Source of the DNA: DATENM01 sp045807765
GTDB lineage: Bacteria; Acidobacteriota; Blastocatellia; UBA7656
Direction: 5' to 3'
Assembly: GCA_045807765.1 (NCBI GenBank)
Contig: JBJMGU010000234.1
Location: 1 to 64,000, forward strand
Length of the DNA: 64,000 nucleotides
Of this stretch, positions 17,814 through 26,393 are shown one piece after another. Position 1 is the first letter of the stretch; the number at the start of each line of letters is the position of its first letter. The notes below the pieces were generated by a model. That model was not told where the DNA came from and made no database searches. It saw nothing but the letters and a program-made list of their open reading frames with translations. A program made the position numbers and the translations under genes.

Positions 17814-18959
17814 CTAATCCCTCAGATACGAGCTTGCTTCACTGCGGCCCGAAGCCCATCGGCCCTCGAGAAACGACTCAGCCGCGCTCAGTACCGCCTG
17901 AGTCGTTATCCCGGTCATGCAAAGAGGCTCAACCGGTATTCCACACGGCGGCTCGAAAATGCAGTCGCATGGGCTGCATGAAAGCGGCACACGGATGACC
18001 TGCTGACGCTCAGGCGGACACCAGGGTCCCCACTTCAAGTGATCGAGCGGGCCATAGAGCCCAATGACCGGTGTGCCGACCATGACGGCCAGATGCACAG
18101 GGCCGCTGTCGATGCCGATCACCAGACGAGCGCGCCGGTAGAGTGCTGCCAGCGCGCCGACCGAAAGTCGCCCTGCCAATCCGTAAGCACACCCCTCGCT
18201 CGCCGCGACGACCGCCGCCACCAGCGCCTCCTCGCCCGGCCCGCCCGGCACCAGCGGGGTCAATCCCCAACGCCGTCGGATTTGAATGGCTAGCTCGCCC
18301 CAGCGCGGCGTCACCCAGTTTTTGAGGGGCCATCCAGAGCCCGGTTGAAAGACAATCGGGCGACTTCCCGCCGAAGGCGCTTCGCGGATGACCGCTTCGG
18401 CAATGGCTTCATCTGATCGCGTCGGCACGAACCTCCCAGCGCTCGTGGCCTGGCCATCGTCGGCAATCGTCGCCCCCAGGCAGCCGACGGCGGCAACCAG
18501 GCGGAGCGTTTGCACGACGGCATGTCCCTCCTCCTTAAATGGCAGCGCCAGGGTCAGAAACGATTCTGTCCCAGGAGTCGCATAGCCGAGACGCACCGGG
18601 ATACCTGCGGCGACCGCCAATTCACCCGACCAGGGATCTTCCGGGCGAGATAAGATAATGAAGTCGAAGCGCCCGCGAAAGCGATCCGCATGTTGAATCA
18701 CAATCTCTGTCCATTGGGCCGGGTTGGGTGGGGCCGTCAATGACGGAAAGGGTAGCGTGTAGGTCGCGTCTATTTCGGGGCAGCGCCGTATGACGTCGCC
18801 CATCGTGGTCGTCACCAAAAAGCTGATGTGGGCCGCCGGGATCGCCGCCCGCAGAGCCGCCGCCGCCGGGACGGTTAATAGCACGTCGCCCAGATGGTCG
18901 GGGCGGGCGATCAGAATACGTGGGCCGGTTTTCTCGTGGGCTTCTGTCATGCGTTGCAT
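17814..18959 (-). CDS. family 9 glycosyltransferase (heptosyltransferase-like)
   Basis: The 381-residue GT-B protein has RILIARPDHLGDVLLTVPA at its N-terminus, a FQPGSGWPLKNWV segment at the donor site, and VIGIDSGPVHLAVMVGTPVI with GLYGPLDHLKWGPW near residues 285-320, the ADP-heptose-binding pattern of WaaC/WaaF/RfaQ. A Cys-rich tail (SCSPCDCIFEPPCG) resembles the CxxC-type ends of several GT9 proteins. It likely adds a heptose or related sugar to LPS or a secreted polymer. The start may be Met1 or the ATG three codons later; no clear ribosome-binding site decides. It is coupled to the downstream sulfotransferase gene. Confidence 0.9.
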   Translation of the reverse strand: MQRMTEAHEKTGPRILIARPDHLGDVLLTVPAAAALRAAIPAAHISFLVTTTMGDVIRRCPEIDATYTLPFPSLTAPPNPAQWTEIVIQHADRFRGRFDFIILSRPEDPWSGELAVAAGIPVRLGYATPGTESFLTLALPFKEEGHAVVQTLRLVAAVGCLGATIADDGQATSAGRFVPTRSDEAIAEAVIREAPSAGSRPIVFQPGSGWPLKNWVTPRWGELAIQIRRRWGLTPLVPGGPGEEALVAAVVAASEGCAYGLAGRLSVGALAALYRRARLVIGIDSGPVHLAVMVGTPVIGLYGPLDHLKWGPWCPPERQQVIRVPLSCSPCDCIFEPPCGIPVEPLCMTGITTQAVLSAAESFLEGRWASGRSEASSYLRD

Positions 18960-19069
18960 CCGATGAGTCGCACCCGCCAGTCCGACTGACGGCGAAGGTT
19001 ACTTGTTCCCCGCCCGCGTTTCCCCACGCCGTGCATTTGCAAAGCCGAGCTGCACATGAACACTCGGTC

Positions 19070-19798
19070 TCACGCAATGACTTCGAACTCTTTTGTTTTC
19101 GTCTTGCATAAAGTTAGAAACACCTGACAGTCGTGGTCGATCTGTATGCTTGGGTAGTGTCTTTTGTAGAGGAGCTTATACACTCCTTGATCGCTACGGC
19201 TTAAGGGCGGCTTCACGTGCAGCGCTTCCTCATGCAGCGACCGACAAAAATCGGTCCTGGCCACCCAGGCGCCGGAATTCAGATAGCAAAAATCCTTGCC
19301 CCCATTCAAGACGGCTCCCCTGGTTGATTGTTTGAAGACCTGCTGTTCAAACTTTTTGCTGCGGCATCGGCCAGGATAATGATTGCGCTCGGCGTTGAAA
19401 AGCATCCGGCATCCTGGCAGCGCTTCCATCCTTTCGACCAGTCGCCTCGGGTCGCCGAGTAGAACCACATCACTGGAATCCGCAGCCATGACATAGGTCG
19501 TCTGCACACGCTTCAGGAATTCATGGTTAAGCGCGATCTTAACGACATTCCGCCACTCGGCCACCTCCTTGCCGAGCACAATGTAATCTAAACCAAGCGC
19601 CTCAAGACTCCGCTCAAAGCAGCCTTTCTGCGGTTTATTATTCCAGGTAAAAATGGTGATATCCAGGTCGCCGGTTTTGACTGGCCGAGGCGACGACAGA
19701 ACGCCGGACTTCACCTGGTGGAAGAGGCGTCGCCGGATCGGGCCAGGACTATGGATGACAATCGGGGTCGTGTCGTATTGGATGTTGCGAAGCATCAT
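19070..19798 (-). CDS. PLOD/procollagen-type glycosyltransferase-like protein
   Basis: This product of about 242 residues resembles the glycosyltransferase domain of procollagen lysyl hydroxylases. Signs are YVMAADSSDVVLLGDP (acidic metal-binding region), MLFNAERNHYPGRC, DFCYLNSGAWVARTDF and SDQGVYKLLYKRHYPSIQ followed by DHDCQVFLTL. The fold is GT-A; the sugar donor is probably a UDP-hexose. I use the paired ATGs at 19,798/19,795 because an upstream TTG is too close to a G-rich tract to be an efficient start. It lies in a group of sulfotransferase and GT9 genes, so it may modify the same glycan. The bacterial role is unknown. Confidence 0.75.
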   Translation of the reverse strand: MMLRNIQYDTTPIVIHSPGPIRRRLFHQVKSGVLSSPRPVKTGDLDITIFTWNNKPQKGCFERSLEALGLDYIVLGKEVAEWRNVVKIALNHEFLKRVQTTYVMAADSSDVVLLGDPRRLVERMEALPGCRMLFNAERNHYPGRCRSKKFEQQVFKQSTRGAVLNGGKDFCYLNSGAWVARTDFCRSLHEEALHVKPPLSRSDQGVYKLLYKRHYPSIQIDHDCQVFLTLCKTKTKEFEVIA

Positions 19799-19975
19799 AA
19801 TGGACTCAGGCAATCCCCCAGCAAAGAGCCGCGCGGGGTAGCGATCGGCTTGCAGCAGATGAAACCCGGCGATCCATACCGCCTCATCAAAGATGTGATC
19901 CTTGAAATTGACCGCATACCAATCCGCCGCATCATTACTGCTCGCCCGGTTTCTCGATTCAGCTCGCGGTCAGGA

Positions 19976-20725
19976 CTACAGGAGATCATAGCCGTAGGCC
20001 CGCACCACTTCTTTATCCACGGACTGACGGACGAGCGCAAGCAGTGGATCATCAAACTGTGCCAGATGCGCGCCGGGCAAATACCGGCGGCGGTCGAACT
20101 GGCGGGATGGGTGCAGCAGCTCTGAGCGACTTTGCCCATCAATCCCGGCTCGCATATAGCGGGTTGGCCTAACGTAACGCCGGTGGCGCGGCTGTAGCCC
20201 CCACAAGTGCTGTACGCTGTCTAAAGTGGCACTGAAGTGGTCCAACCAGTCTTCAAGTCGAAAGACCCTGGCGCGCGACTCATCCGCCACGTGCGGCAGA
20301 TAGCTTCGGTACAGCGCATTCCATTCCGCCAACGCGGCGACGATGCGCTCTCCCGGCAAATCAGCCAGCGGCACCACGGGCTCATAATTATTCTCGCAGG
20401 TGAATCTCAGGTAGCTGACCAGCCACGAGTAGACGCCCCTGACGCTGATTGCGAACTTCACCGTCCCCGCTTCAATGGCAGCGCGGGCTGCCGGCAGTTC
20501 ATCACGGCTGATGCGGCTGAAGACTTCCACACTTCTGCCTTCGCCTTCCCAGTCCAGGCCCTGCCAGTTGAAGGGAGTCTCGGCACCGGCGTGTTTCCAA
20601 CGCCCGATGTTCACCAGCACGCGCACATTGGTGAAATTTTCTTCGAGCGCAAACTTGACGAGGTTCGTGCCCGTGCGCATGGCGCCCTGTTGTTTGACAT
20701 AAATCATGCCATCCTGGCGGCTCAT
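19976..20725 (-). CDS. sulfotransferase-like P-loop protein
   Basis: The 249-residue protein opens with IYVKQQGAMRTGTNLVKFAL, a PAPS-loop-like P-loop (GAMRTGTN), and has FAISVRGVYSWLVSYLRF near residue 95, which occupies the place of the 3'-phosphate motif (RxxxxWxxS-like). The C-terminal region is rich in Arg and aromatic residues. The pattern is that of capsular polysaccharide sulfotransferase-like proteins, weaker than in the sulfotransferase at 16,972. A GGAG box precedes the ATG by about six bases. It lies two genes upstream of the GT9 gene in the same orientation. It could instead be a kinase-like P-loop protein. Confidence 0.6.
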   Translation of the reverse strand: MSRQDGMIYVKQQGAMRTGTNLVKFALEENFTNVRVLVNIGRWKHAGAETPFNWQGLDWEGEGRSVEVFSRISRDELPAARAAIEAGTVKFAISVRGVYSWLVSYLRFTCENNYEPVVPLADLPGERIVAALAEWNALYRSYLPHVADESRARVFRLEDWLDHFSATLDSVQHLWGLQPRHRRYVRPTRYMRAGIDGQSRSELLHPSRQFDRRRYLPGAHLAQFDDPLLALVRQSVDKEVVRAYGYDLL

Positions 20726-20872
20726 TGCTGCTCCAGTGTAGTATGGCCGGAATGATCAGAAACCTTGCTCAGGTGAGAAGCCTTGTCCTCATTGCCGCAC
20801 GCGCCTGATTATCCCCGACTGAGCGACAGCCAGGGATGATCAGTTACACGGACCCGTGCGCAGGGGCACGGG

Positions 20873-23101
20873 TTAGTGATGGCTCAGATGCGTATGTGTG
20901 CCACAGTTCGCCAGGTCCTTGCAGACCTCGACCAACTGCATCATGCCGCGGTCCTCGTGGCCGAGGATGTGGCAGTGATTCACGTACAGGCCGGTGAAAT
21001 CAACGAAGCGGCTGCGCATCTTGAAGTAGCCGCTGGCGATGACGTTCTTGGTCTTCGAGTCCTGCTTCGCCTTGGGGATGGGGAAGGTGTCCCACCAGAC
21101 GAACGGCGGCTGAAGCCTCAGCGGTGCCGTCATCGTGTTCGGGTCGTAGATCTCGACGACCTGGAACGGGTTGACGTGGATGTGGAAGGGATGGGCGGCC
21201 TGCGTCGTCGTGTTGAAGATCGTCCACTCCTCGACCGCGCCCAGCTTGATCTGCTGGTTGATGACGCCGTCCTCGAACTGCTTGCCGTTGATCGTCCAGA
21301 TGCGCAACGGCGGCTGGCGGAGCTGGCCCGGAATGTTCGGCACGTAGGTGCCGTAGTTGAGCTCGCGCCGCACCTGCACCTCCTCGGCGGTGATGTCTCT
21401 GCGCAGGAACTCCGGCATGTCGGGGAACCACCCCTCAGCAGGGAAGTTTCTGGGGAAGACCTCCGTCCCCTCGACCGAGACATACAGGAGCGGCGCGGGT
21501 CTGTTGCCGATGGTCTGCATTACATACGTGCCCGCTGCCCTCGGTGCCTGAACGAGCAGGTCGATGCGGTTGCCCGGTGCCATCGGCTGAGTAGAAGCGA
21601 TGGGCGTTTGGCCCGTGTTGCCGAGCACCTGTTTCGCGTAGTTGGAGCGCGACAACTGCACTCCATCCTGCGCCGTCTGCCGGCAGTTCAGATTCCCCGT
21701 GCTGGTGCCGCAAGCCACGAACTGGCCGGTGAGAAACGTCGACACCGTAGCGTTGATCATGCGCCACAACTGCGTCTGGCCGGGCCGCATCTTGATGACC
21801 GGCGTCTTCTGCCCGTTAATGAACAAGGGCGGCGCCGCCACCGCGTTCTGGTTGGCGACCATCATCTCGATCGTGTCGCCGATCTGCTGAAAGACGAGGA
21901 CCTTCTCCGGCAACCCGCCCTGTTCCCCGTAATATTCGCGCAGCACCCGGTCGTAGCCGCCGGGCTGGTTGTCGGTGATGATCAGCGCCCCGGCCATGCC
22001 GTTGAAGAGGTTTACGGAGGTCGAGCCATGCTTGTGCGCGTGGTACCAGTGCGTCCCCGGAGCCTGGCCCATCTGGAGCGCCGGGTCTCCCTTCTTATAC
22101 CTCGGGACGCGGAAGCAGATGGGGTAGGAGCCGACGAAGTACTGCGGCCATTCGCCCGCCTTGATGGTGGCGTCATTCTTGGGCCATAACTTCAACTTAT
22201 CGGGGAGGCCGTTGCCGCCATTGAAAGGCGCGGTCTTGTCATACTGGCCGACCAGCCCGCCCTCCGGGGTGTTGGCAGGCCCCATCTGATCCTTCCGCCA
22301 TTCGTCCGGCAGTTCATTATAGCTCTTGACGGCCTCGCCTTTGCTGAAGACCCCCTTCTCGAACCAGTCCACGATCTGCTTCTCTTTGTCGGGCGTCAGG
22401 TTCGCCTGCGGCTGGATGTTGACCAGGATGTTATCGCCGGTGGTTGACGGCGTGACGTGCGTCCCATGGAAGTGGAGATTCGAGGCGCTCGAAGCATGGA
22501 AGCAGTTGGGATAGAGGTCGTTGGCCGGATACCAGTTGGTGTCGGTCGTGGCGGTCGAGCCTGCCTTGGTGACTTCATCACAGCCCGTGGTTGAGCCCTG
22601 TTCGCCGGAATAGAGCGACCCCTGGAAGGCCCCGACGTTGACTTCGTTGAGCAGGGTGATCTGCACGCTGTCGCCGATCTCGCAGCGCAGCGTCGGGCCC
22701 GGCCCGACATTATTCTTCTGCGCCGCGTCCGGCCACACGGGGTTGCGCAGGTCTGTAGGCTTGAAGCCGGCAAAGTAGCGCAGCATGGGATTGTCGGTCC
22801 TGCCGGGGACGACGCGGTTGCCATTGAGCACCTTGATGACGGCCTGTAGTTTCCCCGTCCCCTGGCTGTCGAGCTCTTGGACCTTGACCAGCTCCGGCAG
22901 GCCGGTTGGACAGGTCGCGCCCTGAGGCTCGGCGGCCAACAGGGCGGGCGGCAGAATCTCGGCCAGGGCGATGCCGGACGTGACGGCTAGAGCCTGTTGC
23001 AGAAACTGCCGGCGGGTGGCGCGGATTCGCTCCGCTTTTGTCGCCGGGGCGGCCTGCGCCGCCTCGACCTCCTGGAGTTCTCGTTCATCCGACTTTGCCA
23101 T
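20873..23101 (-). CDS. multicopper oxidase (Tat-exported)
   Basis: The 742-residue enzyme has a twin-Arg signal (RATRRQFLQQALAVTSG, residues 28-44) and four copper-binding clusters: NLHFHGTHVTPS, GTHWYHAHKHGSTS, AAHPFHIHVNPFQVVEI and YVNHCHILGHEDRGMMQLVEV. The last holds the HCH tripeptide linking type 1 and type 3 copper and the axial Met. This is the laccase/CueO/bilirubin oxidase plan, with extra insertions. It would oxidise a metal ion or phenolic substrate in the periplasm while reducing oxygen to water. A TAAGGAGG site precedes the ATG. The upstream cupredoxin gene lies 13 bases away, so the two form one operon. Confidence 0.95.
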   Translation of the reverse strand: MAKSDERELQEVEAAQAAPATKAERIRATRRQFLQQALAVTSGIALAEILPPALLAAEPQGATCPTGLPELVKVQELDSQGTGKLQAVIKVLNGNRVVPGRTDNPMLRYFAGFKPTDLRNPVWPDAAQKNNVGPGPTLRCEIGDSVQITLLNEVNVGAFQGSLYSGEQGSTTGCDEVTKAGSTATTDTNWYPANDLYPNCFHASSASNLHFHGTHVTPSTTGDNILVNIQPQANLTPDKEKQIVDWFEKGVFSKGEAVKSYNELPDEWRKDQMGPANTPEGGLVGQYDKTAPFNGGNGLPDKLKLWPKNDATIKAGEWPQYFVGSYPICFRVPRYKKGDPALQMGQAPGTHWYHAHKHGSTSVNLFNGMAGALIITDNQPGGYDRVLREYYGEQGGLPEKVLVFQQIGDTIEMMVANQNAVAAPPLFINGQKTPVIKMRPGQTQLWRMINATVSTFLTGQFVACGTSTGNLNCRQTAQDGVQLSRSNYAKQVLGNTGQTPIASTQPMAPGNRIDLLVQAPRAAGTYVMQTIGNRPAPLLYVSVEGTEVFPRNFPAEGWFPDMPEFLRRDITAEEVQVRRELNYGTYVPNIPGQLRQPPLRIWTINGKQFEDGVINQQIKLGAVEEWTIFNTTTQAAHPFHIHVNPFQVVEIYDPNTMTAPLRLQPPFVWWDTFPIPKAKQDSKTKNVIASGYFKMRSRFVDFTGLYVNHCHILGHEDRGMMQLVEVCKDLANCGTHTHLSHH

Positions 23102-23114
23102 AAATGCCTCCTCC

Positions 23115-23456
23115 TTAGGAATTGACTTTGATTACACCCTTCTCGGACGTCACGGTGGGGTGCAGGGCGCAAGCGTAACTGACGTTGTAGGGGGTCCCGC
23201 TAGAAGACGGCGGGTCAAAGGTCAGGCCGCGCGAGCACGGGGCATCCTGGTCCTTGAGCTTTGCCGGGATCGGATTGGGCATCCAGGCCGCCGCATTCGT
23301 AATCTTGCCGGTGTTATCGACCGGCGCCGGCTGGTGCGCCTGTTGCTCGTCGGTGTTCGACCAGAAAAGGATGTCGACCGAAGTCACCGGCTGCGGAGTC
23401 GGCTGAACACTGACGACATTTCCATTCCTGACGATTTGGACTTCGATTTGTGCCAC
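23115..23456 (-). CDS. small cupredoxin-like protein
   Basis: This 113-residue protein starts at GTG behind a strong AGGAGG box. Its beta-sandwich pattern and C-terminal SYACALHPTVTSEKG place Cys96 and His99 as the CxxH half of a blue-copper site, with His41 (QQAHQPAP) as the likely third ligand. No Met follows at the usual axial position and there is no obvious signal peptide, both unusual for plastocyanin/azurin types. Being transcribed directly ahead of the multicopper oxidase, it may accept or deliver electrons or copper for that enzyme. Copper binding is inferred. Confidence 0.7.
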   Translation of the reverse strand: MAQIEVQIVRNGNVVSVQPTPQPVTSVDILFWSNTDEQQAHQPAPVDNTGKITNAAAWMPNPIPAKLKDQDAPCSRGLTFDPPSSSGTPYNVSYACALHPTVTSEKGVIKVNS

Positions 23457-23883
23457 AAGTCACCTCCTTCAGGGTGTATGGTCAGTTGCCAATCATCAGC
23501 GGGCAGAACCCTGCGCCCGGATGCTTCGCCCTGACCGCTGATCGTTAAATAATAAGCTCGTCTCCTGTACCTGAGAGACAGAATCGTAGCCTTTGCCTCA
23601 AAAAGCCTAGAAGACTCACATAAAACAGGTAGGCTCAAGAATGAGCGCGAAAGAGCCATGCGCTCAAGGTTAAGGCAAAAGGTTTTGATTGACGGATGAA
23701 TGCTTTGCCGTCGTTGTTTGATGCGCGCCTATCATATAATTTTTTAATAACAAAAGTCACTAAAAAAGTGCACCCGCAAGCGCCCGACCGTAGCCCGGAT
23801 GACCCAGGCAGGCAATTCAGTTCGCCAATGACCTGGCGCGGCGAGATCAAGCCCTGCCGATCGGCTAAGCACGGTCGGCGGAA
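23457..23883. other. intergenic region upstream of the cupredoxin-MCO operon
   Basis: No gene is supported here. A strongly AT-rich stretch around 23,730-23,780 (TATAATTTTTTAATAACAAAAG on the plus strand, read on either side) stands out against the GC-rich surroundings and is a likely promoter or regulator-binding region for the minus-strand copper operon. The short antisense frames are not credible genes. Confidence 0.5.
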
Positions 23884-24765
23884 TTACAGCGGCGCCGTGC
23901 CGAGCCCCGCCCGCATGGCATCGCGCAGCGCCCGCCAGCCGATCACCCGGACGCCGGATTCTTTCACGTGGTCACGCAACTCGGCGCTCATGAAGGTTTG
24001 ATAATCCGCCACTCGCTGCGGCCAATCATCGGTAATGGCCCGCAATTCGGGCGTGTCCTGTGCCGGGTGGATCATCAAATAAGTCAAGCCCGCCGGCAGG
24101 TCGTCAAAAATCTCCTTTGCTTGCTCTAACCGACCTTCGGCGGGCCGGTTCAGATACATTTCTCGCATGTGATCGAAGACCGGAAGCCCCTGCGCTTCCC
24201 ACTCACTGATAGCTCGCTCGGAAAGAATTTCGACCCACTGCGGCTGCCTGACCATCAGCACCGGCAACCGCTCGTCGAAGGCCAGGCCGACGTAGCGGTC
24301 AACCAGCCTCGTATCGAGGGTTGCAAACATGTGCGCGTTGAGATGCGTCAGGTCGAGGCCCGCCTGCCTGGCGCGGCGGACTTGCGCGCGCATCTCTGCG
24401 TCAATCGGCTGCGGGTCGCGGCGTTCCCACATAGATTGATTGCGGTAGAAATAGCCTTCCGCGTCGATCAGCCCCGACGCCCGGTCATGGGTCGAGATCG
24501 GCCCCCAGCGGTAACCATCCCATTCACTCGTGAGCGTCAGGTGGACGCCGATATCAACCCCCGGGCGACGCCGACAACACTCAGCCACAGCCGGGAACCA
24601 GGGGCACGGGACCATCACCGATGCGCCCGTGATTAGCCCGCCGTCCGCGAGATCGAGGAAGGCCGGCAGCGTCGCCTGGCACATGCCGATGTCATCGGCA
24701 TTGATCAAGACGACTCGATCCGTAGCGCCGAATCCCAGCATCTTCAAATAAGGGTTCAGGCCCAT
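23884..24765 (-). CDS. ChbG/YdjC-family deacetylase
   Basis: The protein of about 293 residues has the YdjC fold: VVLINADDIGMCQATLPA with catalytic and metal-binding Asp pair, DIGVHLTLTSEWDGYRW with the metal His, and DLTHLNAHMFATLD with the HxxxxH ligands. The family deacetylates chitooligosaccharides and other N-acetylated sugars with a divalent metal. I start at MGLNPYLKMLG after a GAGAGGAG box rather than the ATG nine codons earlier. It is the last gene of the cluster that also holds the GCHII-RibD fusion, so it may remove an acetyl group from the glycosylated product or from a sugar donor (inference). Confidence 0.9.
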   Translation of the reverse strand: MGLNPYLKMLGFGATDRVVLINADDIGMCQATLPAFLDLADGGLITGASVMVPCPWFPAVAECCRRRPGVDIGVHLTLTSEWDGYRWGPISTHDRASGLIDAEGYFYRNQSMWERRDPQPIDAEMRAQVRRARQAGLDLTHLNAHMFATLDTRLVDRYVGLAFDERLPVLMVRQPQWVEILSERAISEWEAQGLPVFDHMREMYLNRPAEGRLEQAKEIFDDLPAGLTYLMIHPAQDTPELRAITDDWPQRVADYQTFMSAELRDHVKESGVRVIGWRALRDAMRAGLGTAPL

Positions 24766-24795
24766 CCGCTCCTCTCTTTCGCGTTGCGGCAAGCG

Positions 24796-25419
24796 TCATT
24801 TGCGTACCTGCATCGAAAAGACCGTGTCGCTAAGGCGCGCGGCCCGCAAAGGGAATTTCTCGGCCAGCGCCTGGAGGTCCTCATAGGTCAGTTTCCAGCG
24901 CGGCTCCTCGATGACCCAGTCCATGCCTCTCTGGTCGGTGAGAATCTGGCCGCCCGGCTTTAACGACCAGACGTAGTTATCGAGCATCAGGTAAAAGTGG
25001 AACTTGCAACAGGCAAAGCTCGCCATGTTGTTGTCAATGATGAAGTCGAAGCGGTTCTTGATCGTCAGGATGAATTCCCTGCTGTATTTATTGAGCAAGT
25101 AAACCGCGTAATTGCCGATCCCCTGCGAATCGGCGACGGCCTTCTCCGCCCGACTCACCGTCACGCCGTCTATGAGGTTGACCTGTCCGGCGAAACGTCC
25201 GGCGAATTTTGAATTCCCTACCCCGACGTGCAGGAGGTTCTTGCCGCCGAGATCGAAGCGGGCAAGCTGCGCCTCGATAGCGGCCTGGTCTATGGTCGTC
25301 TCCTCTCGTGTGTGATCCACCCAGAGGGGCATGTCGAGCGCCAGCCCTGGCCGCTCCAGATTGCCGCAGACTTCCGTGCATGATTCGTAAGGGCTGATGT
25401 ACCCAGGCATCATCGTCAT
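24796..25419 (-). CDS. SAM methyltransferase-like protein
   Basis: The 207-residue protein carries KNLLHVGVGNSKFAGRFA, a motif I-like glycine-rich loop, an acidic residue after the next strand (NLIDGVTVSR), and a hydrophobic FDFIIDNN strand in the position of motif IV, followed by SLKPGGQILTDQRG, the post-motif III loop of class I methyltransferases. The G-loop is atypical (GVGNSKF rather than GxGxG). It is 17 bases downstream of the methyltransferase gene in the same operon. Substrate unknown; it may be a divergent methyltransferase or a catalytically altered partner. Confidence 0.7.
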   Translation of the reverse strand: MTMMPGYISPYESCTEVCGNLERPGLALDMPLWVDHTREETTIDQAAIEAQLARFDLGGKNLLHVGVGNSKFAGRFAGQVNLIDGVTVSRAEKAVADSQGIGNYAVYLLNKYSREFILTIKNRFDFIIDNNMASFACCKFHFYLMLDNYVWSLKPGGQILTDQRGMDWVIEEPRWKLTYEDLQALAEKFPLRAARLSDTVFSMQVRK

Positions 25420-25436
25420 ATCCGCTGCTCAGCCTT

Positions 25437-26309
25437 TCATTCCCGCCCTGCGCCCTTGCGCGCTACCACCAGTCGGTAGCACACATGCGCTTTCAGGTAG
25501 AGCCATTCCAGCGCCAGGCCGCCGATATAAGCCGACAACACGGTGCGCGCAGAGGTCAGCGGGATTGTTTTGTAGAGTCGGTCGTACTTCTTCCCCAGCC
25601 GTTCGAGCAGCGCCGGGTCCCGCGGTTGTACTTGCGGCGTGAGGTCTTCCTCGTGAACCACCTCCAGGCCGGCGCGGCCTAGAGCCTGCCAGTAGTCCTG
25701 TTGTGTGTGGTAATGTGCGCAGCCCCAATGATCGCGCAAGGCCCGCGCCTCAGAAGGCGCTTCGCCATCGATGTCGCCTTTGGCCATGTCATCAAGGATG
25801 ACCATCAGGCCGCCGGGCCGCAGGCTCGCGGCAAGGTTCGGGATTGTGGTGTTGAGGCCGCGCGAATGGATGAGCGATTCGATGGCGACGACGGCGTCAT
25901 ACTCGCCGGCTACGGGCGCATCATAACTTTGCAAGTGGAAGCGGCAATCGCTCTCGATTCCGCGCCGGCGGGCTTCGCGCCGTGCCACACCCAGTTGCAC
26001 GCGGCTCAAGGTCAGCCCATCGTAGTTGCCGCCGATGTGGTGGTGCCAGTGGAAGATCGTTCCTCCAAAGCCGCAGCCGGCGTCGAGCACGCGCGGCTGC
26101 GCAGGCAGTTGCGCGGCGGCAAGCAGCCGGTCGTTGACGTGCTCCAATCCCGCCGTCCGTGCGCGCCCCGCTTCACTCTGCTGCGGCACCGCCAGTTGCT
26201 TGTGCATGGTGAAGCTGGCGAAGCGGTCGCGATACGCCAGCCAGTTGGCGAGTTGGACGTAGCGCGACAGCCAGTCGTAATATGCCGGAATTTCGTTGTA
26301 GGTGATCAA
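25437..26309 (-). CDS. class I SAM-dependent methyltransferase
   Basis: About 290 residues. Motif I is RVLDAGCGFGGTIFHWH, followed by YDGLTLSRVQLGVARREA, FHLQSYDAPVAGEYDAVVA and LAASLRPGGLMVILDDM, all typical of small-molecule methyltransferases of the UbiE/sterol type. I choose the TTG at 26,309 as start: it lies nine bases after a GGAGG box and leads into LITYNEIPAYYDW, the usual lid helix. The alternative ATG 20 codons upstream gives an Arg/His-rich leader unlike the family. In the pterin-like cluster it could methylate a ring or sugar hydroxyl of the product. Confidence 0.87.
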   Translation of the reverse strand: MITYNEIPAYYDWLSRYVQLANWLAYRDRFASFTMHKQLAVPQQSEAGRARTAGLEHVNDRLLAAAQLPAQPRVLDAGCGFGGTIFHWHHHIGGNYDGLTLSRVQLGVARREARRRGIESDCRFHLQSYDAPVAGEYDAVVAIESLIHSRGLNTTIPNLAASLRPGGLMVILDDMAKGDIDGEAPSEARALRDHWGCAHYHTQQDYWQALGRAGLEVVHEEDLTPQVQPRDPALLERLGKKYDRLYKTIPLTSARTVLSAYIGGLALEWLYLKAHVCYRLVVARKGAGRE

Positions 26310-26393
26310 AATTACTAACCTCCAGCGCGGGTTCGTCGTCTCATGGTGGCGCGGCGCCCGCGGAATCATTCGGCTTATCAGGAGTGCTGCAAT

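Noticed and set aside
19795..20142. Minus-strand frame of 115 codons between the PLOD-like and sulfotransferase-like genes
   Set aside because: It overlaps the end of the sulfotransferase-like gene in another frame and lacks family signs.
20876..22189. Plus-strand open frame of 437 codons opposite the multicopper oxidase
   Set aside because: The minus strand has all four copper motifs; the plus translation has no recognisable domain.
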